A DNA stretch of 6,589 nucleotides, taken from assembly GCA_020426085.1 (NCBI GenBank), contig JAGQQP010000239.1, positions 1 to 6,589 of the forward strand, given 5' to 3'. Source of the DNA: Planctomycetaceae bacterium. Lineage in GTDB: Bacteria > Planctomycetota > Planctomycetia > Planctomycetales > Planctomycetaceae. Shown here piece by piece: positions 5,585 through 6,589 of this stretch. Each line of letters opens with the position of its first letter. Within the stretch, counting starts at the first letter, position 1. A program made the position numbers and the translations under genes. The notes beneath the pieces are model-generated. The model was not told the origin of the DNA and searched no databases. It worked only from the letters and a program-made list of their open reading frames with translations.

Positions 5585-6589
5585 ATGAATGGATTAAAAT
5601 CAGAAAAAACAGACCAAAAATGGGAATTCTGGATCGATGTCGGCGGCACCTTCACAGACTGTATCGCCCGCGCGCCTGACAGCAGATTCATTCCGTTTAA
5701 GACTCTTAGTTCGGGTATTACCAAAGGCCATGTACAGGAAATAACGGCCCCTGATACCATCCTCGACCCATCCCGGGTCGGCAACCCGGCAAACTTCTGG
5801 CAGGAGTATCAGGTTGAATTTCTGAATGAAGAGGGAGAATCCCTGCATACCGCACAGGTGACGCGGTTTGACAACCAGACCGGCTCCCTGACTTTCCAAC
5901 CCGCTCTGCCTCCCACGGTACAGGTCTCCACCGGCTATGAACTCTCTTCCGGTGAAGAAGCCCCTGTCCTGGCAATCCGCTGGATTCTCGGCCTGCAGAA
6001 ATCCGCCCTGATTACCGACGTCAGTGTCAAACTGGGAACCACCCGTGGTACCAATGCCCTGCTCACCCGCAATGGTGCGCGCACTGCTTTCATCACTACG
6101 AAAGGTTTTGCCGACGTCCTGCTGATCGGCAACCAGGACCGCCCCCGTCTGTTTGATCTGGCCATTCAAAAACCGGAGCCCCTCTTTGAAACCGCTCTGG
6201 AAATCGAGGAACGGATCGACGCGGAAGGCAAGGTACTCCGCGCCCCTGATCCCGCTCGCATTCGTCAGCAACTCGAGCAACTCAAAACAACCGGCGTGGA
6301 GTCACTGGCTATCTGCCTGCTGCATTCTTTCGCCAACCCCGAGCATGAAGAACTGGTCGCCCGCCTCGCTACCGAAGCCGGCTTTGACGAAATCAGTGTT
6401 TCCAGCCGCCTGTCTCCGCTCATCAAAATCGTCTCCCGCGGTGACACGACGGTCATGGACGCTTATTTGAATCCGATCCTCAAAGACTACATCCACAAAC
6501 TACGCACGCCTCTCAAAAACTGTGAATTGAAACTCATGACATCCGCCGGTGGTCTTGTCGATGCAGATCATTTCGTCGGTAAAGACAGC
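5585..6589 (+). CDS. Hydantoinase/oxoprolinase family protein, N-terminal part (3' end outside window)
   Basis: The family hydrolyses cyclic amides such as 5-oxoproline or hydantoins with ATP. 335 codons are visible, open to the window end. The N-terminal hydantoinase A domain opens with WIDVGGTFTDCIARAPD (16-32), the actin-like phosphate loop. It resumes with KLGTTRGTNALLTRNGARTAF (149-169; GTTxxTNALL signature), ITTKGFADVLLIGNQDRPRLFDL and EERIDAEG. The hydantoinase A core then begins (SLAICLLHSF, 240-249, and the SRGDTTVMDAYLNP block, 284-297). Between the two halves of the N-terminal domain, residues about 45-140 are longer than in classical HyuA or OPLAH. Whether the HyuB half is fused downstream, as in long 5-oxoprolinases, cannot be seen. 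The ATG at 5585 is chosen as start; an in-frame GTG at 5558 would add nine residues, and an in-frame TAG at 5546-5548 bars anything longer. Neither start has a strong ribosome binding site. Substrate not assigned. Confidence 0.88.
   Translation, partial: MNGLKSEKTDQKWEFWIDVGGTFTDCIARAPDSRFIPFKTLSSGITKGHVQEITAPDTILDPSRVGNPANFWQEYQVEFLNEEGESLHTAQVTRFDNQTGSLTFQPALPPTVQVSTGYELSSGEEAPVLAIRWILGLQKSALITDVSVKLGTTRGTNALLTRNGARTAFITTKGFADVLLIGNQDRPRLFDLAIQKPEPLFETALEIEERIDAEGKVLRAPDPARIRQQLEQLKTTGVESLAICLLHSFANPEHEELVARLATEAGFDEISVSSRLSPLIKIVSRGDTTVMDAYLNPILKDYIHKLRTPLKNCELKLMTSAGGLVDADHFVGKDS

Noticed and set aside
5600..6280. A 226-codon open frame on the minus strand inside the hydantoinase gene
   Set aside because: The plus-strand frame carries the family signatures across the whole interval; the opposite frame shows none.

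Overview
The window reads as ordinary bacterial chromosome with moderate GC and six protein genes, two of them cut by the window ends. The mix suggests a planctomycete, perhaps Gimesia-like: AcnA-type aconitase, soluble transhydrogenase with an acidic tail, a Tat-exported MsrP-type enzyme with a lipobox, a BI-1 family membrane protein, and a hydantoinase/oxoprolinase N-terminus with an insertion. This placement rests on general resemblance only, not on a marker gene.

Layout. Positions 1-420 (+) hold the last 139 codons of aconitase. Four bases later an RluA-family pseudouridine synthase begins (425-1378, +), so the two are probably co-transcribed. Convergent to them is sthA (1531-3024, -), encoding soluble pyridine nucleotide transhydrogenase. 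A gap of about 300 bases separates sthA from the divergent msrP-like gene (3329-4336, +). That gene converges on a BI-1/YccA family seven-helix membrane protein gene (4530-5264, -), with a strong 12-bp hairpin terminator between them (4372-4403). After a second gap of about 320 bases, which holds a good promoter for the BI-1 gene, a hydantoinase/oxoprolinase gene starts at 5585 (+) and runs off the window end.

Functionally the genes are mostly independent housekeeping or stress units: TCA cycle (aconitase), rRNA or tRNA modification (Rlu), NADPH/NADH balance (SthA), repair of oxidised methionine outside the cytoplasm (MsrP) and a membrane ion or stress protein (BI-1). SthA and MsrP could both be seen as redox homeostasis, but they are divergently transcribed and no shared regulation is visible.

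The least expected signal is a pair of about 74-base imperfect repeats (1461-1534 and 4460-4533). Each lies immediately after the stop codon of a minus-strand gene (sthA and the BI-1 gene). They align without gaps at 53 of 74 positions, with the two stop codons in register. Both copies can form small hairpins, and the better copy has a perfect 8-bp closing stem. They look like members of a dispersed structured repeat or a 3'-UTR RNA element that I do not recognise.
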